Shown here: piece after piece, positions 46,937 to 57,417 of the stretch
Position numbering within the stretch: the stretch's first letter is position 1
Layout: each line of letters starts with the position of its first letter
Source: Brachypodius melanocephalos
Lineage: Eukaryota; Chordata; Aves; Passeriformes; Pycnonotidae
NCBI GenBank assembly: GCA_013398615.1
Contig: VZSR01003806.1
Location: 3,637,819-3,701,818 of the forward strand
Direction of reading: 5' to 3'
Length of the DNA: 64,000 nt
Notes under the pieces: generated by a model
The model's input: only the letters and a program-made list of their open reading frames with translations
What the model was told of the DNA's origin: nothing
Databases searched by the model: none
Translations under genes and position numbers: made by a program

Positions 46937-47014
46937 AAGGAGTTACTTCAGGGAATTCTTATATTCATTTCCCAAACTTTGTGATTTTGAGAATATAAGA
47001 ATTGCCAAGGAGTT
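46937..47014. repeat. Inverted repeat (13-bp arms) flanked by an 8-bp direct repeat
   Basis: AATTCTTATATTC (46954-46966) and its exact complement (46991-47003) surround a 24-base spacer. The octamer AAGGAGTT flanks the structure at 46937-46944 and 47007-47014. Eight base pairs is the target duplication size of hAT DNA transposons. However, the arms do not start right at the octamers (9 and 3 bases between), so a tiny non-autonomous transposon is only a possibility. Confidence 0.6.
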
Positions 47015-47823
47015 CAAAGATTTTCTTAAAAGTGCCAGGGGAAAATCCAGCTGTGATCTCTGCTACATGCATGGGAATAATCCACAATGGTTAAAATACT
47101 AGGCGCAAGGGCAATCGTTACTAATGAAATGAGAGCTGCCATCAAATGTACAAAGGTAAAACAGAACTGGTAAACAGGAAGTTGTGTTAATTGAGACAAC
47201 ATTCAGAATATCATTAGCAAATGCCCAGTTGGAAGGGTCTTCAGGTATAATGCTGGATACAAACCAAAGCTATGTATAATGAATTTTTTTTCAGAATATA
47301 AGTAATTCACATGTAGAAAGGCTTTATGGTTATCAGTAACACTAACAGTACTCTGTGTGCCAGAATGTGGCTGAAGGGTGGATTGAAGATACCATAGCAA
47401 GAGAAATAATTTTTAAAAAGAGACTCCACAAGAAAAAAAAAACCAAAACCTTCTAACATTCTTTTTAGTGATAGAGTGTAATATTAAAGGACATAGATGT
47501 CTTACCTGAGGGTGAGAGATAAAAGATGTGTAGTTCAGACACCAGTTATTGAAGAATGTTAGATATAAAAATACTACCAGTTGCAGTAGTACAGTGGTAC
47601 AAAATCCTTTGGAAAAGGACTGAAACAGAAATCCATTTATCACCGTGTACTTTGAGACAAGCACAAAGACATGTATTAGGGGCTGGTGAACTGTGGGGAG
47701 ATGGTTAAATTTCTGTATGCTTCATACATAATGCTATTATGAGGAGTCAGTAAATTGTTAAAATCCCTTTTCCACAATAAGAACAACTCTGCAGATCAGT
47801 ACATCAAATGAAATTAATCTTCT
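47015..47823. other. Non-coding stretch, nothing identified
   Basis: AT-rich sequence before a CR1 fragment, with no credible gene. Confidence 0.5.
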
Positions 47824-48150
47824 TGCAGTGATCCCAGCTGGGGCCTGCCTGCCCAGGGCAACTCTGCCGAAGATGTCCTGGGGGTTCTGGTGGGCAGCGA
47901 CCTGAGCCTGAGGTCGCAGTGAGCTCCAGCAGCAGTGGTGGCCAAGAGCACCTCCTGTCTGTATTAGCAGAAGCACAGCCAGCTCATTGAGGGAAGGGCC
48001 AATCCCTCTCTACTTAGCACTTGCTACTTCCATCCTTGCAGCTTTTCAAGACTTAACTGGATAAAGCCCTGAACAACCTGGCCTGATCTGAGCTGGCCCA
48101 GCTTCTAAGCAAGCGTTTGAACTAGAAACTTCCTGGGCTCCCTGTCGCAC
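47824..48150 (+). mobile_element. CR1 LINE fragment, plus strand, internally deleted
   Basis: The first part (to about 48030) matches the end of the CR1 reverse-transcriptase region: 'gtggtggccaagagcacctc', '...gagggaagggccaatccctctctac' and 'tagcacttg'. It then jumps to the 3' untranslated part: 'cttttcaagacttaactgga', 'aagccctgaacaacctggcc' and 'gaactagaaacttcctgggc'. The missing middle is an internal deletion. The terminal octamer repeat is not preserved. Its GC-richness makes the overlapping minus-strand frame (47758-47976) spurious. Confidence 0.8.
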
Positions 48151-51100
48151 TTGGTCATTATCTTTCTGTGTTATTTACTTTGGAGGAGAAAGACAACATC
48201 TATCCTATATATATAGACAACAGAAAACTAACCCCAAGAATCTCTGACTTTAGGAGGGATTTTAAAGGCTTATAAGTAACTTTGGCAAAAGATTAGCGTT
48301 TGTATCTTCTTATTAAAGTGAAACCAATCACAAGTCCATAATCATCACTTAGGCTGTAGCATAAAACTCACAAGGAAAAAGTCATATTTGTACTGAATTC
48401 TTCCATACCCTGCACCATTTCAAAAGTATTGGAAGACATTGACCAGAGGATCTCAGTAAGAAATGTTCACTGATAAAGTTTTCCATTTGGCTATATCTAT
48501 AATTTCAGATATCATACTGAAAACGATACAAAACTTATCAGAAAGTATAAATTTCCAGAAATCTGTATATCCTACTGGAGAGGAGAGTGTCAGCTGGGGT
48601 TTATGTAATAAACCAAAAGGCATAGCTCTTCTTCAGGCCTTAGAACAAAATGTGTCTTTTCAATGAAGGAACCTAGATAAGTAAATAAATGCCCAAGCCT
48701 TATGAGGACCATAATCCTATATTGGGTTTCCAAGAAAGCAATGTGCTTGGTTTTTCAGTCCCAGATACTGTGACTTCTGTCGTGATCCTTAAAAAAGAGT
48801 GCTGTGGGATGAGGAGTTATTGATCCATACAGCAGCTGACCTGAGTAGGTTCCAAATTGTACTTGGCCTTTAGGGCTGTGCTAAATGGCACAAATCTCTT
48901 GAGGTGGGATCACTAGTAATGACGCCACCAGAATGTCCTTGTCTTTATCTCAGAGCGAAACAGGATGTTTTTGTACAAACATCCTTTTGCTCAACAGCAG
49001 AAATGATGAATAATGTTGCTGTAGGAAAACCCAATAAAGGCTTTAATGCTGTTGAACTTCCCCATGGACAGGTTATATACTCTGTGCAATGCCTTGACCA
49101 GAGGTCTGTCACATGCTGTGTCATCACAGCATTTCTAGAGTCAGAATGGGCATAAAATTTCGTAATTTAGTATATATTTTCTGGGCTGTTAATAGTTATC
49201 TTCATTGGAAATCTGTATGACTTTCTTATTTGCATGCAAAAATAACCAGCACCTCCTGGAATAAAACATTGTACAAAAGAAAACATTGTTATCAGACAAC
49301 TACTGCCCAGTTAATTGTCAGCATTGAAAAACCTAAAAAGCTTTAAAACAGCTAATTTACACCTTCTTTAGTCTTGGCCAGACTCCAGGCATCTTTTGTG
49401 TCCTTTCTTGAGTAAGCAACCAGAGGTCAGCACACTAACAGTACTGAGAAGCTTTTTATCACTGTCTACATACGTGTCAAGATCTTTAATACTTGATGAG
49501 AGAAAAAGAAAACAGAGGCTTCAGTTTGAACATAGTCTAATAGAGAATGATTCAGAGATTGACTCTTCTTCACCATTTGCAATTTTTAATGGCACTAACT
49601 TAATCTGTTCAATTTCAGCAGCTCAGCTAGATGGTTAGAATGATCTGGGGGTGCTCAGATTTAAACTTCACTGCAGCATATAATTCTGGCTAGTGGGGAT
49701 GATAGTGTTAGCTGGCATAGAGTTGCATAACAGGCCGAATGCATATGAAAAACAGTTCTGAGCTCTCTGCACACTCTAAAATCCCCAAAACAGTACAGAG
49801 ATTAAAATTAGAGATTAAGTGATTGGCAGATTTATAGTACCAAATAAAAGCAATGACATATTGAGCTCGAAGAAAGAAATTAGAAAAAAAGGAATCGTGT
49901 GAAGTCAAATAATTTCTGTAAGAGTAACCAATATCATGTAGCCCTGATGGTGTTCTGAGATGCCGGATGTATGACCTCCAGGGCCCAGGTGAGCTGTTAA
50001 AATAATGTAGGAAACTAAAGAGTTACAAAAAGAGAGTTTCACTTGGGAACAGAGCATACAATAAACCTAGCCAGACACAGTGCTTTTAGCTTGCAATGTG
50101 AGAAAACATACAACATTTTATCACAAGAACTTATGAATGTGTGAAGCAGGAAGCCCAGATATACTTAGCAGACATAAGCATTATTTCCCCAACACCAACT
50201 TTCTTTCTAGCCTCATTGTTTCCTTGTTTGATTATGCCCTGAAGCATAAGAGCAGTTCTCCTTATAAGTGATTTTATTTGTTGTGACTCCATATAAACAT
50301 TCTTTTAGTACTGTTATACAGTTAAACACTGTGTGGCAATTACATAGGTAATTTACACCATTTGTAAACAAAAGCTATCTTATGTTCCTTTCTATGCAAT
50401 TATACATGCTGAGGTAAGTAAAATCAGAAAACATTATTAACTGTTATTTTATATATTTTCCAATCTTTCAGGCTCTTCTTTAATAGAGAGGTTTCTATGA
50501 CTCTTACTATTTTTACCACGCGCATTTCGTTACAACTTCACAGTTATATTCAATAATTTGTTTGAAGTGATTAGGTCAGACTTCTTAAATTATGGCAATG
50601 TTTAAGACATCATTGTAATAATCTTTCACATGGATCAGTTTTCCATGTCAGTGTTCTAATATTTTTTGTTTCCCAATTAGTTGCTTATGAAGTCTCCAAG
50701 AGGTTGCACAAAGACTAGAATCTGTTTTTAACAAAATTAACTTCTCAAGACACAGTGTCTTTGACAATTTGCAGCATTCTGGATGAGTTTTTTAATATTG
50801 TGGAATATTTTTTTTTGGTTATATGGTTTTCACCTTTTCTTCTTCTTTGTGTGATGAAAAGTAATTTTGTGGATGTATATGAAAAAACTATTTAAGGTCC
50901 CTAAATCTGTTGATTGTGTTCTAGTATATCTTTATTTTAGTAGTTGACCAGTATCTCACCTTAGAAGTTCGTTATCTCTTACCCTGTGTCTATTTAATTT
51001 CATAATTGCCTGTTTAGTGGCTTATTTAAAATGCTTTCAACCTAAATTAGTTGGATATCCTATATTTACTGTTTAGTTGAAATTATTATCCATTAAAAGC

Positions 51101-51335
51101 CCATATGATTTTAACAAGGTGATTTATGATTCTCACTCCAGTTATATTTTCAGGCTTCCTGTTCAGATTAATTCTGTTCATTTTTGGTGGTACATTTGGG
51201 GTTGTCAAAGATTTAATCTTTCAAATTTGTCTCTAATTTTTGTAAAAAAGCAACTCAGCTATTTAACTGTAAAATACTTCCAGCACTGTCAGAGGAAAGA
51301 TGGCATGTCATGCTGTGGACCTCCTATGCTGTAAT
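48151..51335. other. Non-coding stretch, nothing identified
   Basis: Three kilobases of AT-rich sequence. An 80-codon plus-strand frame at 49396-49638 reads somewhat protein-like towards its end but has no recognised motif, and I do not call it a gene. Confidence 0.45.
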
Positions 51336-52420
51336 ATTCATAGAATGGTTTGTTTTGGAAGAGACCTTGGAAGATCATCTAGTCCCAATCTCCCTGCAGT
51401 GGGCAGGGTCATCTCCAACTAGACCAGGTCATTCATAGCCCTGTCCAATCTGACTTTGAACGTTTCCAAGATGGGTCATGTACAGCCTCTCTAGCCAACC
51501 TGTTCCAGTGTTTCACCACCCTCAATGAAAAAAAAATTCCTTCATCTTTCTAGTCTGAATATACCCTCTTTTAGTTTAAAACCATTACCCATTGTCCAAT
51601 TGCTACAGGACCCAGTTAAAAGTCTGTTCCCAGCATTCCTATAAGCCCCCTTTAAGTATTGAAAGGCTGCAATGATGTCTCCCTGGAGTCTTCTCCGGGA
51701 TGAACCATCCCAACTCTTTCAGCCTGTCTGCATAGAAGAGGTGCTTCAGCCCTCTAATCATATTTGTGTCCTTCCTCTGGACTTGCTCCAACAGGTCCAT
51801 GTCTTTCTTCACCCCAGAACTGGATGCAGCATAGCAAGTGGGGTCTCATGAAAGTGGAATAGAAGGCAAGAATCATCTCCCTCGGCCTACTGGTCATGCT
51901 ACTTTTGATGCACCCCAGGATATGATTGACCTTCTGAGATACAAGAGCACAGTGCTGGGTCATGTCCAGATTTTCATCCACCTTAAGTCCTTCCCCTCAG
52001 GGCTGCTCTCAATCAGTTCTCTGCCCAAATTGTATTTGTCCTTGGAATTGCTGTGACCCAGGTGCAGGATCTTGCACTTAACCTTATTGAATCTCATGAG
52101 ACTCCCATGGGCCCACTTCTTAAGCTCATCTAGATTCCTCTGTCCGGCATCCTGTCTCTCAGTCATGTCAACCAAACCACTCATTTTGGTGTCATCTGAA
52201 AACCTGCTAAGAGTACACTTGATTCTACTGTCTATGTCATTGATGGAAGACATTAGAGAGTATTGTACCCAGTACAGGTCCTGAGGGCACCACTCATAAC
52301 TGATCTCCATCTAGAGACTAAACCATTGACCACTACTCTCTGGATGTGACCATCCAGTTTAGTTAGATGTTTCTTATCTGCCTCTTTGTGCGCTTCTGTG
52401 TTAAGTGGGTCCTTAGCTTT
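51336..52420 (-). mobile_element. CR1 LINE, 3' third of ORF2 plus 3' end, minus strand
   Basis: This is the longest CR1 copy in the window. On the minus strand it reads from a reverse-transcriptase region (about 52310 downward) through the domain end to the 3' untranslated part. It finishes at 51336 with 'ccattctatgaat'. Translated landmarks are INDID, then FSDDTK (the F/YADD catalytic box with alanine changed to serine), then 'LMRFNKVKCKILHLG', and in another frame 'ILGCIKSSM' and 'FYSTFMRPHL'. Frame changes and stops between these blocks show it is dead. It is truncated at its 5' side, as most CR1 copies are. Its sequence overlaps the same region as the copies at 3.4 and 8.3 kb. Confidence 0.93.
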
Positions 52421-52570
52421 ATGTGAAAAGATTACCTGTTGTGAGTATCACTTTCAAGAAAGAATCATGATATAAAATCATTACTTTCCTTCATGCTAGT
52501 CATGCTATTTCCTTCCTCTTTTCTTCTGTTTTGTTCAGATTCAAATCTTTTCCTGAAGTGGTGTGTTGGA
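52421..52570. other. Short spacer
   Basis: Sequence between the CR1 copy and the G/T tract. Nothing is recognised. Confidence 0.5.
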
Positions 52571-52688
52571 GGTTTTTTTTTTTGTTTGTTTGTTTTGTCT
52601 TTGTTTGTTTGGTTGGTTGGTTTGGGGTTTTTGGGGGATTTTTTTTGGTTTTTGGTTTTTGTTTTGTTTTTGTTGGGTTTTTTGTGAT
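52571..52688. repeat. G/T-only tract with quadruplex potential
   Basis: The plus strand is almost exclusively G and T over about 118 bases, starting as (TTTG)n and passing into GGTTGGTTGGTTTGGGG (52611-52627) and TTTTTGGGGG. Four close G runs could form a two-layer quadruplex. Lysine/proline-rich minus-strand frames and phenylalanine-rich plus-strand frames here are translations of this tract. Confidence 0.92.
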
Positions 52689-53425
52689 TCCCAAATTCAT
52701 TATGCATTTCTAATTCTAGTACTTCCCCAAAAGAATTATGGATTGCCCTTACCTGATGTTGACATTGCTGCCACCCCTGGGCTAGAGTGAATCATCTCCT
52801 GGAAAGACTAAAACCAAAACTAATTACAAAAAATATTTAGTATTTAATTTAACTTAAAAATCATTGACTGATTCAGAAGGAAAAGAGCTCTTCTGACTGG
52901 AAAGAAGATGCCCAAGCCTGGGCACCAAGTCTTGTGTATGTTGAAGTCTCTGGGTCATATAAAAATATAGTGTGCTTGTCAGACACAAGAATGTGCATGT
53001 TTCCCTGCAGAGGCTTCATCAAGGTGACACCTAAAATAAGTGGACAGCTTTGGGTTGTTAATAGATACAGAGTGAACAAAGAGATGAGGACACCAAGGCA
53101 AGGATATTTCTGGTGGATTTCCAACTGAATTGTGTAACATGCTCCTTTGGGCCAAGCGAAGATGACATTAACTTTAGAGCTTTTGCTTCTGCTATTCTGT
53201 CAGTATTGTATAACTTCTAGTACCACCTTTCAAATTTGCTGTAATGCTGTTGCCTGTCATAATTAACACTGCTTTCTTTACAAATTGATATGGTTCTTCT
53301 GCTTCTCCTTGAGGAAAGGAGCTTCAGTTTTCATAAACAGTCACATAGAGAGACTGGGGCTGTAGAGCTGTGTACCTGAATATTCAAACACTTTAGCCTT
53401 TCCAAACCTTACAGGTTTTTGCTAC
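52689..53425. other. Non-coding stretch, nothing identified
   Basis: An 83-codon minus-strand frame (52873-53124) and a 64-codon plus-strand frame overlap here, neither recognisable. No repeat is named. Confidence 0.45.
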
Positions 53426-54016
53426 TGTGCTGGTTTTGGTTGGGATAGAGTTAATTTTTTTTCATAGAAACTGGTATGGGGCTGTGTTTTGGATTTGTGG
53501 TGAAAAGACAGTTGCTTTTGTCATCACTAAGCAATGATTGCACAGCATCAAGGCCTTTCCTGCTTCTTACCTCAGCCCACCAGGGGGGAGGATGTGAGTG
53601 CACAAGAGGTTGGGAGGGGTTGCAGTTGGAACAGCTGATCCAAGGGATGTGCCGCAACATATGGTGTCATGTTCAGTATAGAGAGCTGGGGCAAGAATGA
53701 GGAAGAGGTGGGGGGAGGAGATGTTCGCAGTGATGGTGCTTGTCTTCCCAAGTCAATGTTATGCATGATGGAACCTGCTCTCCTGGGGATGGCTGAACAC
53801 CTGCCTGTAAGTGAGAAGAGGTGAATGAATTCCTTGTTTTGCTTTGCTTGTGTATGCTGACTTTGTTTGCTTTACTTTAGCCGTCTTTATCTCAACTCAT
53901 GGGTTTTTTCCCAATTTTACCATTCTGATTCTATTCTCCATCCCACTGGGAGGTGGGGGCGGGGTTGAGCAAATGTCTGTGTAGAGCTTGGTTGCCTGCT
54001 GGGTTTAAACATGACA
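53426..54016 (+). mobile_element. LTR-B copy 3, plus strand, nearly full length
   Basis: It starts TGTGCTGGTTTTGG and ends 'gggtttaaacatgaca'. Landmarks in order are 'ttttggatttgtggtgaaaa', 'catcaaggccttt', 'gttgggaggggttgcag', a decayed TATA region ('ttcagtatagagagctggg'), 'cttgtcttcccaagtcaatg', 'gctgaacacctgcctg', 'ttccttgttttgctttgct', and 'gtctttatctcaactcatgg'. This is the best-preserved LTR-B copy here. No primer-binding site follows 54016 and no target duplication is visible, so it is an old solo LTR. Confidence 0.9.
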
Positions 54017-54995
54017 GACGTGCACCACCAAATTCTCCACGCTTTTAAAGTCCTGAAAGTGATCTTGCATAGTATAAAGAGAGATATCTTTAGACTTCAC
54101 CAATATATGGCTCCTCCAGCAGACCAGATATCTGTCCTGAACACCATTATGCTCCAGTCAACTCCAGCTAGCAAACCCCTATTTGATTCTGAGTAAAGCA
54201 GAGACTAAAACCTCAAGGGAGACAAAGCCAGCAGGTGTAATCTGTGACTTCATACTTCATCAGTTCTTGCCATCAGAAGCCAAATCGGATGCTAATTTTT
54301 CCAGAAATTGAAAACTTGAATCTTATCATCTGTACAGAATGAAAATGGAAATTATTTGAAATAAATAAAGAAGAGGAAAATTGTTAAGATATTGGAAAGA
54401 GACAAAATAGATTCTAATTTATTCAGATTACAGAACTTTCGAAGTACAGAAATATGCTTTAACTCAAAGGAAACAGATGAACTGTTAGCTAAAAATGGCA
54501 AAAAACTGCCTTGACTTTCTTGTTGAAAGGGCAGTTATTTTCTACAGTTTCTGCAATGAGCTAAAATGAGCAATTTATTTTGTATTTATTTGCCTTCAGA
54601 CATGTTTCTATTTATGGCCACATGGTATGCTCAATGGAGTCTTAAAATAGTGAGGCTGGGTTCACAGCATGACTCAATGGATCAGCATGTAGAAGAGGGC
54701 GGATGCAGCCTCTCTGTCGGAGGCAGGATGGCAGCAAGCGTGCCTTGTTACTCCCCTCTGGGTGTCCACAGGCTTCTGTGGAAGCAGCTGGTCTAGTCCC
54801 AGTGTGACATTTTTGAAATTACCACAGTTAGTGCTTGACATCCCTGTTGGTCTTACCAATTGAAAGGCTAAAGGCTAAGTCAACTGTGGTGAAAGATATC
54901 GGCTCTCAAATTTTGTGACTACTGGGGTCAACCCAAACAACAACAATGGTTCAGGGGAAATGCTTCCACCACAGCCATGGGCAGCACATGCACCA
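54017..54995. other. Spacer between LTR-B copy 3 and LTR-A copy 2
   Basis: No gene is seen. A slightly GC-richer patch at 54690-54800 is unclassified. Retroviral internal sequence cannot be recognised. Confidence 0.45.
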
Positions 54996-55366
54996 TGTGG
55001 ACTAAGTACTGCACTCTCTATTCAAAAATACTTACAAGGTGTGGATGCACAGGCCCCGGCAGCAGCGGCGGCTCTGTGAGGGGAGGCCGGGGCTGCCCCA
55101 GCCGGACACAGCCGGTTCCAGGCAGATCCAACCGCCCACTGCAGAGCTCAGCCCACAGCCAGAGCAGGGCTGCGTCGAGGGAACAAATTCAAGAAAGGGA
55201 AAACATGACACAGAAGATTCTGAGGAAACAGTAGAAAAGAGAAACAACCTCATGGACACCAAGGTGAGAACAGAGGGAGAGGGTGATGCTGCTCCAGGCC
55301 CTGGAGCAGAGATTCCCCTGCAGCCTGTGGAGAGGACCACGTTGGAGCAGGTATTCACGTCAGAGT
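54996..55366 (+). mobile_element. LTR-A copy 2, left part
   Basis: This is the 5' part of an ERVL-type LTR, starting TGTGG. It includes the GC-rich block 'aggccccggcagcagcggcg' (the complement of 19.05-19.09 kb), one 'cggacacagccggttcc' unit, and the 'cctgcagcctgtggagagga' plus 'ttggagcagg' module. It continues at 55877 after the nested insertion. The 113-codon frame at 55039-55380 is a translation of the repeat. Confidence 0.8.
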
Positions 55367-55876
55367 TGTATTGGTTTTGACTGAGGTAGGGTTACTTTTC
55401 TCCCCAGTGGCTGGTGTGGGGCTCTATTTTGGATTTGTGATGAACACAGGGTTGATAATAGAGATTTTTTTGTAATGGGAGGTTGGGAGGAAACACAGCT
55501 AGGACAGGTGACCCAAACTGACCAGAGGCATATTCCAGAGAGTACAACATCATGCTCAGTAGATAAAGTAGAGAGGAAAAAGGAGGAAGAGATTGGACAT
55601 TTGGAGTGTATTTGTCTTCCCAAGTAGCTGTGAGGGTGCCCAGCTCTCCTGGAGATGGATGAACACCTGTCTGTTCATGGGAAGCAGTGAATTAATTCCT
55701 TGTTTTGCTTTGCTTGCAAGCCTAGCTTTTTCTTTCACTATTAAACTGTGTTTATCTCATTCCACAAGTTTTCTAGATATTATTCTTCTGATTTTCTCCC
55801 CAGTACTGAAGGGGATGGGGTGGGTGGAGTGAGTCTGGCTGCATGGTACTCAGTTGCAGGATGAGGTGAAATCACA
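55367..55876 (+). mobile_element. LTR-B copy 4, nested inside LTR-A copy 2
   Basis: It starts TGTATTGGTTTTGACTG and ends 'aggtgaaatcaca'. It shares the LTR-B order: 'ttttggatttgtgatgaaca', 'ggttgggaggaaacacagct', 'gacccaaactgaccagaggc', 'catcatgctcagtagataaa' (decayed TATA), 'ttgtcttcccaagtagctg', 'gatgaacacctgtctgttca', and a poly(A) signal ATTAAA at 55740-55745. It is shorter than copy 3 because the 'gagcagtgct...catcaaggcc' part is missing. It splits LTR-A copy 2 in the same orientation, so it inserted later than LTR-A. Confidence 0.85.
55740..55745 (+). terminator. Poly(A) signal ATTAAA of LTR-B copy 4
   Basis: The variant hexamer ATTAAA lies in the conserved 'ctattaaactgtgtttatct' block of LTR-B. 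The same hexamer is kept in copy 1 on the minus strand. Confidence 0.5.
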
Positions 55877-56319
55877 AAAATAGCCCATGGAGGACTCCCA
55901 CACTGGGCCAGGTGGATATTTTCCAAAGGAACTGCAACCCATGGAGAACCCATGGTGGAGTACATTTATGCTGTAAGAATGCAGCTTACAATGAGGAGGA
56001 TCCACTCTACATCATCAAGTCTGAGGAGGAGTTAGAAGAGTTGGAAATGAAGAGCTGAAATTGTTCCCAGGAAGAAGGGGTGGATGAAGAAAAGATATTT
56101 TATATTTTTTTGTCACTATCTACATTTTTTTAATTGACAGAAATTAAATTAGTTTCTCTCCAAGTTAAATCTGTTTTGCTCATGATGGTTGAAGGTAGCT
56201 TATAACATTTATCTCAACATATCTTTTTCATCTTATTTTCCTACTCATCTTTTCAAGGAGAGGGAATGAGAGAGCAGCTAAGTAGTGGCCTGCCAGGCAG
56301 CCACATTCAAGCCACCACA
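55877..56319 (+). mobile_element. LTR-A copy 2, right part
   Basis: The module type seen before the nested element resumes ('gcccatggaggactcccaca', 'gggccaggtgga', 'ggaactgcaacccatggaga'). It then passes into the AT-rich part ('aattagtttctctccaagtt', 'ttatctcaacatatc') and ends 'caagccaccaca'. The end aligns with 18017-18140 of LTR-A copy 1 in opposite orientation. TGTGG at 54996 and CCACA at 56319 form the inverted ends. Confidence 0.75.
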
Positions 56320-57310
56320 CACAGCTCACATGAACACTAAATTAACTAATTTCTATTTTAAATAAATGAATTAATTTTTAATTCAAGCATTTTTCAGTTC
56401 TTAAAAGTCAACATTCTTGACTGAAATTTAGCATTGAAGTAGCATCCTTGCTTATGAAGAGGGTTTTTCTAGTCTGGCAGCTTTGGATGTCATGGAGGTG
56501 CCTTTCCAAGCCAATATAATGCCATACCTTTTCAGGAACTATGTCTGAGACATTGGTCTATTTGAGGTCAACCATTTTCTGATGAACAGGATAACTGTTT
56601 AAATGTCAACAAGACTTTGATTTGAATTTATTTAACTCAGCCCTCTTCTCTGTTAAGGAGGCCTGCCAGGATTTTACACTTACTTTATAAAGTCCAACAG
56701 ACTTATGCCAAGCATATACTGTGTTTGCAGTTGAGTTAGATGGCGGACTCTTTTAAACAACAGTTTCTCATCAACATTCTTTCTGATAAGTGTGAAGAAT
56801 GAAAATGGTCTGAGTACCCTCCTCTTCCATGTATTTCTCCATCAATTCTCAGAGCCAGCTGGACAAGCCAAGTGGCTTTGTTTTGGAGAATGTGGCCTCA
56901 GCTGATTAAAAACATAGTGGGCAACCTGTGAAAGTACCTTCACAAGAGGAACACTCATCTATTTAATCTGTGAATCAACACTCCAAAATCTGTACAGTGA
57001 AGGTATGCATGTCTGAACAAATAAATTAAATTGATTACATTCAGTCAAATATCAACTTCTAAATAAATTTCACTTAAAACAAATCTATTTTTCATGCTTA
57101 TGCTTCTATGAAATGCTTCCTCATATCTGAAACAAGGCAGACTGCTGCTGGGCTAATACTGTATCTGCTGCCAGGAGTCTGTGAGATCCCTTAGAAAATG
57201 GAAGAAATTACAACAGTTTTATTAAAAACAAGCAGACAAACCATAGCATTGCAGTGGGAAGATATTGTAGTGCTCACATCATTGTTTTCCTGCGCTCTGC
57301 TCTCCCCAAG
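56320..57310. other. Non-coding stretch, nothing identified
   Basis: AT-rich sequence after the nested LTRs. No feature is recognised. Confidence 0.5.
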
Positions 57311-57417
57311 GAAAGTACGTACTGGAACGGACGTCATCAGTACAGATGCTCAGCAGCTACTTCCGGATATAATTAAGAATAGACTGTTCTGCAATACTTT
57401 TTTTAATGAATTACCAG
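57311..57417 (+). other. Exon-like segment with good splice-site context, unconfirmed
   Basis: A strong pyrimidine tract ending 'ctgctctccccaag' precedes the segment, and 'ttaccag' followed by GTGTAT ends it. Between them 107 bases stay open in one frame for 35 residues (starting KVRTGTDVIS and ending FFNELP). The segment holds four CpG sites in otherwise CpG-poor surroundings. The frame also stays open on both sides (57198-57452), so openness alone is weak evidence. No protein family is recognised and no partner exon was found in the window. Confidence 0.25.

Noticed and set aside
49396..49638. 80-codon plus-strand frame with a charged middle
   Set aside because: It reads slightly protein-like, but there is no recognised family and no acceptor or donor defining an exon.
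52465..52790. Lysine/proline-rich and phenylalanine-rich frames
   Set aside because: They are produced by the G/T-only tract and have no recognisable protein content.
53426..55876. Two same-strand LTR-B copies as the ends of one provirus
   Set aside because: The right copy is nested inside an LTR-A element whose parts lie on both of its sides. No primer-binding site follows the left copy, and no retroviral coding remnant lies between them.
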